DNA from: Maribacter arcticus
Lineage (GTDB): Bacteria; Bacteroidota; Bacteroidia; Flavobacteriales; Flavobacteriaceae
Direction of reading: 5' to 3'
DNA length: 64,000 bases
Assembly: GCF_900167935.1 (NCBI RefSeq)
Contig: NZ_FUYL01000002.1
Span: 62,001 to 126,000 of the forward strand
Numbering within the stretch: position 1 is the stretch's first letter; every line of letters starts with the position of its first letter. The position numbers were made by a program, and so were the translations under genes. Of this stretch, positions 1 to 9,014 are shown piece after piece. Below the pieces are notes generated by a model that did no database searches, had not been told where the DNA came from, and saw nothing but the letters and a program-made list of their open reading frames with translations.

Positions 1-1510
1 TAACCAACATGATTACAATATTGGTCACAAAGAGAATTGCCATAATATGCAAGTAATGTGGGTAAGCCTCTGCTTCAATCAACTTAAGATTATTTGCATC
101 CGTAATTCCAGCACTTTTTGCTTCGGCCAATGCATCGCTTACAAACCTACCTTTTAACCAAAATTGACTAACGCAATATAATACTGACCCTGAAAAGATT
201 CCAATTTTCGCAGCAATTGCAGGTACCCTTTTAGTTAGATAACCAATTACAATAATTGTGAAGATCGGAATACTATAAATTCCGTTTATTTCTTGCAGGT
301 AATTAAACAAACTGCCTGCATTTGCTATTAATGGAGCAATAAACATTGCTGCCAAAGCCAAACAGATACCAAAAATTTTACCATATTTAACAACGGTAGT
401 TTCAGAAGCTTCCTTATTAATATGTTGCTTATATATATCTATTCCAAAAAGTGTTACTGAACTATTAAGAACACTATTAAAAGAACTTAATATTGCACCA
501 AAAAGTACAGCTGCAAAAAAACCGACCAAAGGCTTAGGCAGAACAGCACGAACCAATTCTGGATACGCTAAATCACTAGAATCCAATCCTCCTTCAAAAT
601 AATGATATGCTATCATACCAGGTAACACTAAAATTAATGGCCCCAATATTTTAAGAAATGAAGCCAATAACAATCCCTTTTGGCCCTCTGCCAAATTCTT
701 GGCCCCTAATGCCCTTTGTATAATTTGTTGATTGGTTCCCCAATAGAACAACTGAACCAACATCATACCAGTAAAAATGGTAGAAAACGGCACTTCCTGT
801 CCTGGATTGCCCGTTGAATCAAAACGTTCTGGATTTGCACTTATCAAATTCTCCAATCCTTCAAAAACACTACCATCCCCAATAGCCATTAAGCCGAATA
901 CTGGAATTAACAAACCTCCTATCAACAAGCCAATAGCATTTATCGAATCTGAAACTGCTACTGCCTTTAAACCTCCAAAAACAGCATATATAGAACCTAT
1001 AATTCCAATTCCCCAAATACAAATAATTAAAGCTGTTTTATCCGATACATCCAACAATGTGGGAACATCGAACATTCCACTGATTGCGACGGAGCCAGAG
1101 TATAAAATAACCGGTAACAATACTACTACATATCCCGTTAAAAAAAGGCCCGATGTAATTGTTTTGGTCGCTACATCAAACCGTTTCGCCAAGAATTGTG
1201 GAACAGTCGTCAAACCACCTTTTAAATATCTTGGAAGTAAAAATATTGCAGCTACAACAATCGCTATAGCGGCCAATGTTTCCCATGCCATTACAGACAA
1301 CCCATCTGTATAGGCACTACCATTTAGTCCAACAATCTGCTCTGTAGACAAGTTGGTCAACAACAGGGATCCGGCAATAACACCTGCAGTGAGACTCCGC
1401 CCTCCTAAAAAATATCCGTCAGAAGATTTTTCATCCGTTTTACGTGTTGCTAAATACGATATCACCGCCACCAAAATTGTAAATCCTAAAAAAGAGAGTA
1501 TCCCTATCAT
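1..1510 (-). CDS. Sodium:solute symporter (SSS/SLC5 family), 3' end cut by window edge
   Basis: An open frame runs from an ATG at 1508-1510 leftwards off the window, giving about 503 residues without a stop. Translated by eye it begins MIGILSFLGFTILVAV, with successive hydrophobic segments and the motif TNLSTEQIVGLNGSAY near residue 55. This resembles the sugar/solute branch of the SSS family (vSGLT, YidK). The family uses the inward sodium gradient to bring in sugars or other small solutes across the inner membrane; the substrate cannot be read here. Members are usually 500-600 residues, so only the extreme C-terminus is missing. An upstream TTG and TATATTTA pair could be its promoter. Plus-strand frames inside this region are antisense shadows. 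Confidence 0.9.
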   Translation of the reverse strand, partial: MIGILSFLGFTILVAVISYLATRKTDEKSSDGYFLGGRSLTAGVIAGSLLLTNLSTEQIVGLNGSAYTDGLSVMAWETLAAIAIVVAAIFLLPRYLKGGLTTVPQFLAKRFDVATKTITSGLFLTGYVVVLLPVILYSGSVAISGMFDVPTLLDVSDKTALIICIWGIGIIGSIYAVFGGLKAVAVSDSINAIGLLIGGLLIPVFGLMAIGDGSVFEGLENLISANPERFDSTGNPGQEVPFSTIFTGMMLVQLFYWGTNQQIIQRALGAKNLAEGQKGLLLASFLKILGPLILVLPGMIAYHYFEGGLDSSDLAYPELVRAVLPKPLVGFFAAVLFGAILSSFNSVLNSSVTLFGIDIYKQHINKEASETTVVKYGKIFGICLALAAMFIAPLIANAGSLFNYLQEINGIYSIPIFTIIVIGYLTKRVPAIAAKIGIFSGSVLYCVSQFWLKGRFVSDALAEAKSAGITDANNLKLIEAEAYPHYLHIMAILFVTNIVIMLV

Positions 1511-1540
1511 TATCTGAAAATTGAAAAAATATATAGTCGA

Positions 1541-1572
1541 TAAATATATTGGATATTTTAAGATTACAACAA
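1541..1572 (-). promoter_or_regulatory. Candidate promoter of the SSS symporter
   Basis: On the minus strand TTGTTG (1567-1572) is followed, 18 bases after its second TTG, by TATATTTA (1541-1548). This is one base off the Bacteroidota -7 consensus TAnnTTTG and lies about 30 bases upstream of the ATG. Inference from motif and position only. Confidence 0.4.
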
Positions 1573-1696
1573 TCAAATGTTAGATTTATCTTAAAATTAT
1601 TCATGAAAAAAGCAAGAATAAGTGAAATATCATCAAAATATTGTATTAATACTAATCTTAAAGGCTTGATGAACACATAATAGTCTCAAATTTATT

Positions 1697-1704
1697 TAGT
1701 TTTG
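1697..1704 (+). promoter_or_regulatory. Candidate -7 element for the haloperoxidase gene
   Basis: TAGTTTTG matches the Bacteroidota -7 consensus TAnnTTTG exactly and ends 19 bases before the ATG at 1724. No convincing -33 TTG sits at the usual distance, so the assignment is weak. Confidence 0.35.
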
Positions 1705-1723
1705 TTCCTTTACCAGAAGTCAC

Positions 1724-3094
1724 ATGAAAAATCTTATTACAAAGCCCAAAGCATTTTTGAACAAATTTTTTGGCTTTCTATTTATTGCCTTTCTAATCTC
1801 TTGTACGAAAGAAAAAAAGGAGGAACCTATTGTTATTTCCTCAGAGGTATTACACAATTCAATTGACAAAATTGTGGAAATCATGATTCATGATATTTTC
1901 TCCCCTCCTGTGGCTAGTAGAATATTCGCTTACCCGAATATTGCTGCGTATGAAATAATAGCACAGGTGAACCCTGATTATCAATCATTATCAGGTCAAA
2001 TTACAGACTTAAAACCTGTACCAAAATTAGATACTGTTCAAGGGGTCAATCCGCAGCTAGCCGCTTTAATTGCACACATGAACATCAGTCGACAGTTAAT
2101 TTTCTCAGAAGATAAATTCGATGTTTTGCAAGACAGTTTATTCAATGTATGGAAAACTAAAAATGAAACTGAATTCGAAGCTTCTAAAGCTTATGGATTA
2201 AAAGTGGCAGAACATATAAAAGGATGGATGAGTAAGGATAATTATAGCCAAACTCGTACCATGCCAAAGTTTACGGTAAACACCGATGAAGCTTCTAGAT
2301 GGCAACCTACACCACCTGCATATATGGATGGTATTGAACCACATTGGAGCAAAATACGCCCATTTGTATTAGATTCAGCATCACAATTCAAGCCAATACC
2401 ACCACCACCTTTCTCAATGGAAAAAGATTCAGATTTTTATAAAGAGCTGATAGAGGTATATGATATAAGTAACAAGATAACCGAGAACGGAGACGAGTCT
2501 GAAGAAGTTGCGATAGCAAAATTTTGGGATTGTAATCCGTATGTATCGGTTACACGGGGCCATTTAATGTTTGCTACCAAAAAAATTACCCCTGGCGCAC
2601 ATTGGATTGGTATTACTAAAATAGCCTGTAAACAAACAAATCTTAATTTTGATGACACTGTATTTGCTTACACCAAAACTTCTTTAGCCATAGCAGATGC
2701 CTTTATAAGTTGTTGGGATGAAAAGTATCGAAGTAATTTAATTAGACCAGAAACTCTGATCAACCAACATATAGACGAAAATTGGAAACCAATTTTACAA
2801 ACTCCACCATTTCCTGAATATACCAGTGGGCATAGTGTAGTTTCGGGAGCTGCAGCTACTGCTTTAACGAGTATTTTCGGAGAAGATTTCAGCTTTTCTG
2901 ATGATACTGAAACGCCATACGGACTCCCAATTAGAAAATATACTTCCTTTAATAAAGCAGCAGATGAAGCCGCGATAAGTAGAATGTATGGAGGTATTCA
3001 TTATAGAGCTGCTGTAGAAGTAGGAGTTGGACAAGGTAGAAAAATAGGTGCCCTTTTGAATTCAAAAATTAAAATGGCAGAAAAAATAAAATAG
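1724..3094 (+). CDS. Vanadium-dependent haloperoxidase family lipoprotein (PAP2 superfamily)
   Basis: A 456-residue lipoprotein with lipobox LISC and Cys27. The C-terminal half carries the complete vanadate pocket of vanadium haloperoxidases and PAP2 phosphatases: K334 and R341 in a K-x6-RP motif, S368-G369-H370 in TSGHS, and R420/H426 in SRMYGGIHYR. The K-to-R (7) and R-to-H (6) spacings equal those of the fungal chloroperoxidase. Known members oxidise halides with hydrogen peroxide, and marine Flavobacteriia encode iodo- and bromoperoxidases; others act as acid phosphatases. Halide choice cannot be read from sequence. The protein should be membrane-anchored facing the periplasm or the surface. 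The next gene is another lipoprotein 67 bases downstream on the same strand, possibly co-transcribed. Confidence 0.92.
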   Translation: MKNLITKPKAFLNKFFGFLFIAFLISCTKEKKEEPIVISSEVLHNSIDKIVEIMIHDIFSPPVASRIFAYPNIAAYEIIAQVNPDYQSLSGQITDLKPVPKLDTVQGVNPQLAALIAHMNISRQLIFSEDKFDVLQDSLFNVWKTKNETEFEASKAYGLKVAEHIKGWMSKDNYSQTRTMPKFTVNTDEASRWQPTPPAYMDGIEPHWSKIRPFVLDSASQFKPIPPPPFSMEKDSDFYKELIEVYDISNKITENGDESEEVAIAKFWDCNPYVSVTRGHLMFATKKITPGAHWIGITKIACKQTNLNFDDTVFAYTKTSLAIADAFISCWDEKYRSNLIRPETLINQHIDENWKPILQTPPFPEYTSGHSVVSGAAATALTSIFGEDFSFSDDTETPYGLPIRKYTSFNKAADEAAISRMYGGIHYRAAVEVGVGQGRKIGALLNSKIKMAEKIK

Positions 3095-3161
3095 GTAGCT
3101 TAAAAAATTTCCTTAACCACATAAAAATCAATGATTAACTCAAAATTGAGATAAGCCCTCC

Positions 3162-4013
3162 ATGTTAAAAATTTTTTTCTACTGTTTACCTATCATTTTT
3201 ACTTCTTGCACTAATTATGGACAATTAAAGGTAGTTACTGACTTACCATCAAGTTTAGAAGAAATTTCTGGTATGGCCTCCTATAACGATTCTACTATTT
3301 GGGCACTTGAAGACAACGGGAACAAAGATGAAATTTACCAAGTTAACTTTAAAGGCGATATTGTGAAAAGCCTTAAAGTTAAAAATGGGGATAATGATGA
3401 TTGGGAAGATATGGCGATGGACCAGGCAGGTAACCTCTACATTGCCGATATAGGCAACAATGATAATTCTCGAAAAAACTTAGTCATTTATAAAATTCCA
3501 AACCCAACTATTGAACCTGGTGACAAAGTAGATGCTGAACATATTGAATTTAACTATCCTGATCAAACAGAATTTCCGCCTAATGAAGACGGACTTTTAT
3601 TCGATGCTGAAGCACTATTCCATCATGGAAATTCCCTTTATATAGTTACAAAAAATAGGTCTAAACCATTTAAAGGAGAGGCTCATATTTATTCTGTTCC
3701 AGATACTGCTGGCAAATATGAAGCTAATTTAGTTGGGTCATTTACACCTTGTACAGATTGGAAAACATGTCAAATTACCTCAATTGATCTTTCTCCCAAT
3801 GGAGATAAAATAGTAGCTCTTAGTTATGGTAAACTTTTTGTGTTTACTGATTTTACGTGGAATGATTTCTCTAAAGGCAAGCTTCAGGAAATTGATTTAG
3901 GCGCCAGAACGCAGTTAGAATCTGTATGTTTTCTAAATGACAACACACTACTTATTTCCGATGAACGCTCACATGGTACTGGTGGCAATCTCTACTCCTA
4001 TTCTTTAAAGTAA
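3162..4013 (+). CDS. Beta-propeller lipoprotein, SdiA-regulated/esterase-like-phytase type
   Basis: A 283-residue protein with a short signal and probable lipobox FTSC (Cys16). The mature part has repeated strand motifs such as SGMASYNDSTIWALEDNG, DNDDWEDMAMDQAGNLYIAD and IDLSPNGDKIVALSYG, the look of an NHL/SdiA-regulated beta-propeller. DWEDM with an acidic neighbourhood resembles the calcium/substrate site of esterase-like phytase propellers. No enzymatic function is established. Its stop lies 9 bases before the end of the convergent fusion gene. It may share a transcript with the preceding haloperoxidase gene. Confidence 0.75.
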   Translation: MLKIFFYCLPIIFTSCTNYGQLKVVTDLPSSLEEISGMASYNDSTIWALEDNGNKDEIYQVNFKGDIVKSLKVKNGDNDDWEDMAMDQAGNLYIADIGNNDNSRKNLVIYKIPNPTIEPGDKVDAEHIEFNYPDQTEFPPNEDGLLFDAEALFHHGNSLYIVTKNRSKPFKGEAHIYSVPDTAGKYEANLVGSFTPCTDWKTCQITSIDLSPNGDKIVALSYGKLFVFTDFTWNDFSKGKLQEIDLGARTQLESVCFLNDNTLLISDERSHGTGGNLYSYSLK

Positions 4014-4022
4014 TTTTCGCTT

Positions 4023-7000
4023 TTAAAAACCGAAACCTAACCCAAAGGTAAATCTAGGGCCATCTTCACTTGCAAATAGGGCTGTATTGATAGATATAAT
4101 ATCAGAGGCATTCAAAAAGAATCCGCCGCCATATGACGTATGCCATCTTTCAGAACTCAACCCTGGATACCAAACTCTACCATAATCAAACCCTCCAAAT
4201 AGACCCAAGGCCATTGGTAGTAATCTCGTCCGCTTTTTATTTAGGCTAAATCTGATATCCGTATTTTGATAGTATGATGTTTTACCCGTAAATCGTTGAT
4301 TTCTAAAACCTCGTAAACCATCTAAGCCACCAATACTAGCTGCTTGGTAAAACTCATAACCATTACCCATATTAAAATGGGCTTTCCATTTGGTAGCGAA
4401 CACTAATCGTCCGCTAGGAATCAATTTATAATCAAAACTTATTGAAGGAATAATGTATCCATAATTACCTCCATTTGTCGAAATATTGTCTTTAAAACCT
4501 ACTTGTAAAGAGGTTGCCATACCTAAGGTAGGGAAAGCTTCATTATCTCTATTTTCATATGAATATCCTGCATGAGCACCGATAAAATCGCTATTGGTCT
4601 CTTCCCCATTTTGTTGGTAAAATGTATTTATAAATCTATCGTCTGTTTCTTCAACACTAATATCTTGATATGATAGACCTAACTTTACTTTTGCCCCTAA
4701 CTCTCCTCTCCAAACCAAAGAAGGCGAAAATTCCATTTGCCTAAGTTTTACTCGATTGTAATCAAGTTCTAGGTCATCATCTAAATTTATCGTGTTATTA
4801 CCATATCCAAAAAAGTTGACGGCAAAATTAGGACTAGTAAATAGAGCGGTTAATTCTCCGTTCCAATTCTCAAACAAATGTGCAAACTCACCTTGGTATT
4901 TAAAATCAAAACCACTGGTAGCAAAATAATAAGATGCACCAAAAGTATGCTGTTGGGTAAATGGATTCTGTCTAAAACCGTTATAGGTATATGTATTCAA
5001 AAAACCAATTCGCATGCCATCATCAGGATTGAAGCCAAAAGTTGGGATAATTTGATTAAAACTATTTCTAAGTTTAAGCGGCTGATAGGTGTTTAGCTGA
5101 TAATCATCAGACAATTTAACTTTTGCCCCTCCCCTTTTTTCAAATGTATTTTTTTTGCTTTTGTAATCATACAGCGTAATATTCTTACCATTTTCAACTC
5201 TGTAGATATCATTATTATGTCCACCTATAATTCTAACTTTCACCCCATTGAAATTTGATGGATTATTAACTTCAAAGATGTCATCATCATCCAAACCAAA
5301 TACCCATATTTCTTTCGTATCCTCCTTTGTAAAAACTTTATAAAAGAATAGATTGTCTTTCTTATCATTAATGTTTCTAAAGACTTTTACTTCAACTTCT
5401 TTGTCATTAAGTCTGTTTATTTCAAACCAATCGTCCTTATCGGTACCTGCGACAATAGCATACTTATTCAATATTTTATAATATTCTTCAGCAGTTTCTT
5501 GAATATGACTTAAACGTGCTAACAAAATATTCTTTATCTCTACGACGGTTTCATCGTGAACCTCTTTAGGAAAGGCTTTAAATGCCTTGTCAATGGCACT
5601 AGCAGTCAAATTTTCTTGCAAATACTTTGCTTGAGCCAACCATTGACTTTTTTCAGTCTCCCCTAGTAATGTCAAATCTAAAACATAAGTCATTGGTGAA
5701 GAATTGAAACCTTTTACGCTTCTAATATCTTCTTTAAAACCTTCCATAAGTCTTAAACCAGGTATAATACGTGTAGCAATGTTCATTAAAGCTCCGTCTC
5801 CCATTTTAGAATATACTTGGTCACGATCTCTAGGTATTGGTCTATAAACTATTTTTCCCGTTTCCTTATCTTTAAATTCTGCCCATCGCCATTGGTCTAC
5901 GTGCCTATCCCAATCTCCCAAGACCATATCAAATAGCCTAGACCTTAGATATAAATCTTTATCGACTTCATACTTTTCATCATCACGCAAATCTTCAAGC
6001 ATACCATCGGTACTTTTTAATTCATTTGCATAACCGAAACTAGCCAAATTACCATGACCGTCTCCCGTATGTTCTTCTATCATATATAATTCATCACCAA
6101 ATGACTCATTAAATTCTTTTAATGCAGGTTGTTTAGGCACATAATACAAAACAGGATTTGTATGGTAAATACCCACTGCATCTGAGAGAATACCTATGGT
6201 AAAAGGACCGTACGGATGTGACCCGGTATAAAAATCTTGTAATATTTCTTGGGTATAGGTTTCTTTTAAATCCTCAAGTACATATTGATCTTGAAATGCC
6301 ATAGACTGCAAATAAAGCTCAGCACTTTTTTTCAAAGCCCTCATTACATATTCTTTGCCGTCTTTATGCCGAAGCCGCAATGATTTAGATTGGTGCCCAC
6401 CTCCTTTTTTCACAGGCACTAAGCCTCCCTTTAACGTATCAAGATTTACGGTTGGCACCTTCACCTCAGCGCCATAATATTTACGATAACGTTCGCCCCA
6501 AACTCCTTTAAAAAAACCACTTTTATCAATTTCTTTTTTAGTGTAGACCGATGCTTTTACCGAATCGGTAAAATTTGTAGTAAAATCACCTGCATAATCA
6601 ATTTGAGTTGGAGGTAATACTACATTGGTAAATAAAAATTCTTCCTTTTCATCTTCACCTACACCATAAAACCGAACTCTAGAAGAGCCATCAGTATACA
6701 CTTCTAAAGTAGCGTATCCCATTTTACCTGTATTAAATCGTGATCCGTTCAATAGCTTAGTTGTACCTTCTTTTGCTCCAGAACCACTAACAATTTGGGG
6801 CGTATTATTTTCAACTATGTACTGTAATGTATGCTCGTGACCCGATGCAAATATCACTCGGTCAGAAAATTGGGCCAACGTAGTTACCCTCTTCATTAGT
6901 TCTCTATACCGTTTATTATTCAAATCTTCGATTGATGCACCAGATGTATTTCTTAATACATTAATGAACGTACCCAAAACAGGAATTGGAAAGGGTAAGG

Positions 7001-7739
7001 ATTTAGGATAGAATTGCTTTTTTAATGAATATTGCCCACCATGTTCGCCATAACTAATTGTTGGATGGTGCATAGCAATTACAGTGGTTCTATCTCGGTA
7101 ACCTTTTATGGCATCTTCAAGTTCTAATAAAAACTTTTCCCTGCTTTTAATATCGCATTTGTCATTTATGTCCGCCAGCTTATCCCAATTGGTCAAATAC
7201 CACTCTGTATCTATGGTTATAATTGCCACATCATCTCCTATTTCTACCACATCGAGAGGACATCCATTTTCTGGTAGAAAAGGATTTTTTTCCTTTAATA
7301 AATTTTTGATATAATCTTCCTCTCGCTCCAACCCTATCAAACCTTCTGTATACCAATCGTGATTACCTGGAATAAAAAGTGGTCTTCCTTTAAAATTGTC
7401 GAGTGTTTTTAACTGTGCATCTAAATGATTTTTAGCGGTCAAATAGGCCACTGTTGAATCCTTTGGATCCGGCAAACCTGCCGGATAGATATTATCACCT
7501 AGAAAAATAGCAGTACTATTTTTATCTGCAACATCTAATTTATTCTTGAAAATTTTAAGCGCTGGGTTCATACCGTCCATTGGGGATAAGCCGGCATCCC
7601 CTATTAAATAAAAGGTATGTGAAATCTCTTTTAACTCTTTAACATCTACGGCATATTTTTCATCTAAATACTTTGTACCATAAGTAGCACAACCAGTAGC
7701 AAACAATAAAATCAATAGATATGCATAATATTTTTTCAT
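4023..7739 (-). CDS. Purple-acid-phosphatase-like domain + kinase-like middle + Omp85-type outer-membrane barrel
   Basis: A 1238-residue lipoprotein (lipobox TGC, Cys17) in three parts. Residues 40-370 carry all metallophosphoesterase motifs in the purple-acid-phosphatase pattern: GDAG at 47-50, GDNIY at 81-85, GNHD at 125-128, MHH at 223-225 and GHEH at 300-303. Residues about 440-750 are unassigned but look kinase-like: a glycine-rich stretch (GGGHQSKS, 446-453), VMRALKK at 465-471, GDWDRH at 608-613 and RDRD at 637-640. Residues 815-850 include IIGGHNND, which is RTX-like. From about 890 to the end is a beta-barrel of BamA/TamA type with GGLDGLRGFRNQRF and a C-terminal FGLGFGF. It should sit in the outer membrane. 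POTRA domains are absent, so substrate secretion or anchoring of the enzyme domain are both possible. Phosphatase and barrel parts are solid; the kinase-like call is my inference. Confidence 0.85.
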   Translation of the reverse strand: MKKYYAYLLILLFATGCATYGTKYLDEKYAVDVKELKEISHTFYLIGDAGLSPMDGMNPALKIFKNKLDVADKNSTAIFLGDNIYPAGLPDPKDSTVAYLTAKNHLDAQLKTLDNFKGRPLFIPGNHDWYTEGLIGLEREEDYIKNLLKEKNPFLPENGCPLDVVEIGDDVAIITIDTEWYLTNWDKLADINDKCDIKSREKFLLELEDAIKGYRDRTTVIAMHHPTISYGEHGGQYSLKKQFYPKSLPFPIPVLGTFINVLRNTSGASIEDLNNKRYRELMKRVTTLAQFSDRVIFASGHEHTLQYIVENNTPQIVSGSGAKEGTTKLLNGSRFNTGKMGYATLEVYTDGSSRVRFYGVGEDEKEEFLFTNVVLPPTQIDYAGDFTTNFTDSVKASVYTKKEIDKSGFFKGVWGERYRKYYGAEVKVPTVNLDTLKGGLVPVKKGGGHQSKSLRLRHKDGKEYVMRALKKSAELYLQSMAFQDQYVLEDLKETYTQEILQDFYTGSHPYGPFTIGILSDAVGIYHTNPVLYYVPKQPALKEFNESFGDELYMIEEHTGDGHGNLASFGYANELKSTDGMLEDLRDDEKYEVDKDLYLRSRLFDMVLGDWDRHVDQWRWAEFKDKETGKIVYRPIPRDRDQVYSKMGDGALMNIATRIIPGLRLMEGFKEDIRSVKGFNSSPMTYVLDLTLLGETEKSQWLAQAKYLQENLTASAIDKAFKAFPKEVHDETVVEIKNILLARLSHIQETAEEYYKILNKYAIVAGTDKDDWFEINRLNDKEVEVKVFRNINDKKDNLFFYKVFTKEDTKEIWVFGLDDDDIFEVNNPSNFNGVKVRIIGGHNNDIYRVENGKNITLYDYKSKKNTFEKRGGAKVKLSDDYQLNTYQPLKLRNSFNQIIPTFGFNPDDGMRIGFLNTYTYNGFRQNPFTQQHTFGASYYFATSGFDFKYQGEFAHLFENWNGELTALFTSPNFAVNFFGYGNNTINLDDDLELDYNRVKLRQMEFSPSLVWRGELGAKVKLGLSYQDISVEETDDRFINTFYQQNGEETNSDFIGAHAGYSYENRDNEAFPTLGMATSLQVGFKDNISTNGGNYGYIIPSISFDYKLIPSGRLVFATKWKAHFNMGNGYEFYQAASIGGLDGLRGFRNQRFTGKTSYYQNTDIRFSLNKKRTRLLPMALGLFGGFDYGRVWYPGLSSERWHTSYGGGFFLNASDIISINTALFASEDGPRFTFGLGFGF

Positions 7740-7796
7740 AGCAATGTAACCCGCTTTAAATTTTCGTAATTTGGGTAATCCTAACCAATAATTTCT

Positions 7797-9014
7797 ATGT
7801 CATATATATTAGATAAGACACAACAGTTTGTGGTCGAATTACTTACCAATCAATTGGATAAAAACTTTTTATACCACAACTTAAGACATACTCAACGAGT
7901 AGTTAAAAGTACTAAAGAATTATCGGAATCATGTTCTCTATCAGATCAAGAAAGAGAGTTATTAGAACTTGTTGCTTGGTTTCATGACACGGGTTATACC
8001 AAAGGAAATAAAGACCATGAAGAGAGTAGTTGTGAAATAGCTGAAGAGTTTTTAACAAAAGAAAGTTATGACCCTAAAGGAATCGAAAAAATTAAAGAAT
8101 GCATTAGGGCCACAAAATGGAATACCAAGCCGACTAATTTAATGGAAGAAATAATTAGAGATGCCGATTCTTCTCATTTTGCACAAACCAGTTATATCGA
8201 AACCACAGAATTATTACGAGAAGAACTAAAGCTTTTAGGTGTTAAAAATTACAGCCAAAAAGAATGGTTACAGGTAAATATACAAGTTTTTAGAACCGAT
8301 CATCAGTACTACACAGATTACGCAAAAAAGTATTGGCTTGAAAAGAAGGATAAAAACTTAAGAAAATTAATCAAGGATAAAAAGTCTGAAAAAAAGATAG
8401 CCAAAAAAGAAAGGCTGAAAGCCAAATTTAAAAGCGAAAGTCCGGATCGAGGTATACAGACACTATATCGTGTAACTTTAAAAAATCACATAGCACTAAG
8501 TGATATAGCAGATACAAAGGCAAACATTTTATTGTCTGTAAATGCAATTATAATCTCATTGGCACTATCTAATCTTATTCCTAAATTAGATAATCCTTCA
8601 AATGACTATTTAATTTACCCTACGGTAATATTCGTATTATTTGCTGTTGTTTCAATGATTCTTGCTGTTTTGGCAACTAGGCCCAATGTAACCAGTGGTG
8701 AATTTACCAAAGAAGATGTTGAGAACAAAAATGTCAACTTATTGTTCTTTGGTAATTTTCATAAAATGAAGTTAGGAGAATATGAGTCGGCAATACAAGA
8801 AATGCTAAAGGATAAAGACTACATTTATAATTCTTTGACCAAAGACCTTTATTTTCTCGGTGTTGTATTGAACAGAAAATATACACTCTTACGATGGACT
8901 TATACTATCTTCATGATTGGTATGATATTATCGGTAATTGCATTTGCAATATCCTTTAAATTCTATGGCCCAGATCGTAAATTAGAGTTATTAAGTCAGG
9001 TGTTATTCTTTTAA
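7797..9014 (+). CDS. HD phosphohydrolase fused to Pycsar-type transmembrane effector domain
   Basis: A 405-residue protein. Residues 20-180 are an HD domain with H31, H63-D64 (WFHDTGYTKG) and D122/D124 (RDADSSH), the metal ligands of this superfamily. A lysine-rich linker (about 181-215) leads to a C-terminal module starting RVTLKNHIALSDIADTKAN, with hydrophobic helices near 244-262, 272-294 and 365-388. That module matches the transmembrane effector of Pycsar anti-phage systems (PycTM-like), which damages the membrane on sensing cCMP or cUMP. HD enzymes often hydrolyse nucleotides, so the fusion could pair a nucleotide-degrading and a nucleotide-sensing part. No pyrimidine cyclase gene is adjacent. 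The gene is divergent from the barrel fusion (57-base gap) and its 3' end overlaps the convergent GAF gene by 12 bases. Confidence 0.88.
   Translation: MSYILDKTQQFVVELLTNQLDKNFLYHNLRHTQRVVKSTKELSESCSLSDQERELLELVAWFHDTGYTKGNKDHEESSCEIAEEFLTKESYDPKGIEKIKECIRATKWNTKPTNLMEEIIRDADSSHFAQTSYIETTELLREELKLLGVKNYSQKEWLQVNIQVFRTDHQYYTDYAKKYWLEKKDKNLRKLIKDKKSEKKIAKKERLKAKFKSESPDRGIQTLYRVTLKNHIALSDIADTKANILLSVNAIIISLALSNLIPKLDNPSNDYLIYPTVIFVLFAVVSMILAVLATRPNVTSGEFTKEDVENKNVNLLFFGNFHKMKLGEYESAIQEMLKDKDYIYNSLTKDLYFLGVVLNRKYTLLRWTYTIFMIGMILSVIAFAISFKFYGPDRKLELLSQVLFF

Noticed and set aside
777-1313. 178-residue plus-strand frame
   Set aside because: Antisense to the SSS symporter coding frame, low-complexity Ile/Pro/Asn/Lys composition typical of a shadow.
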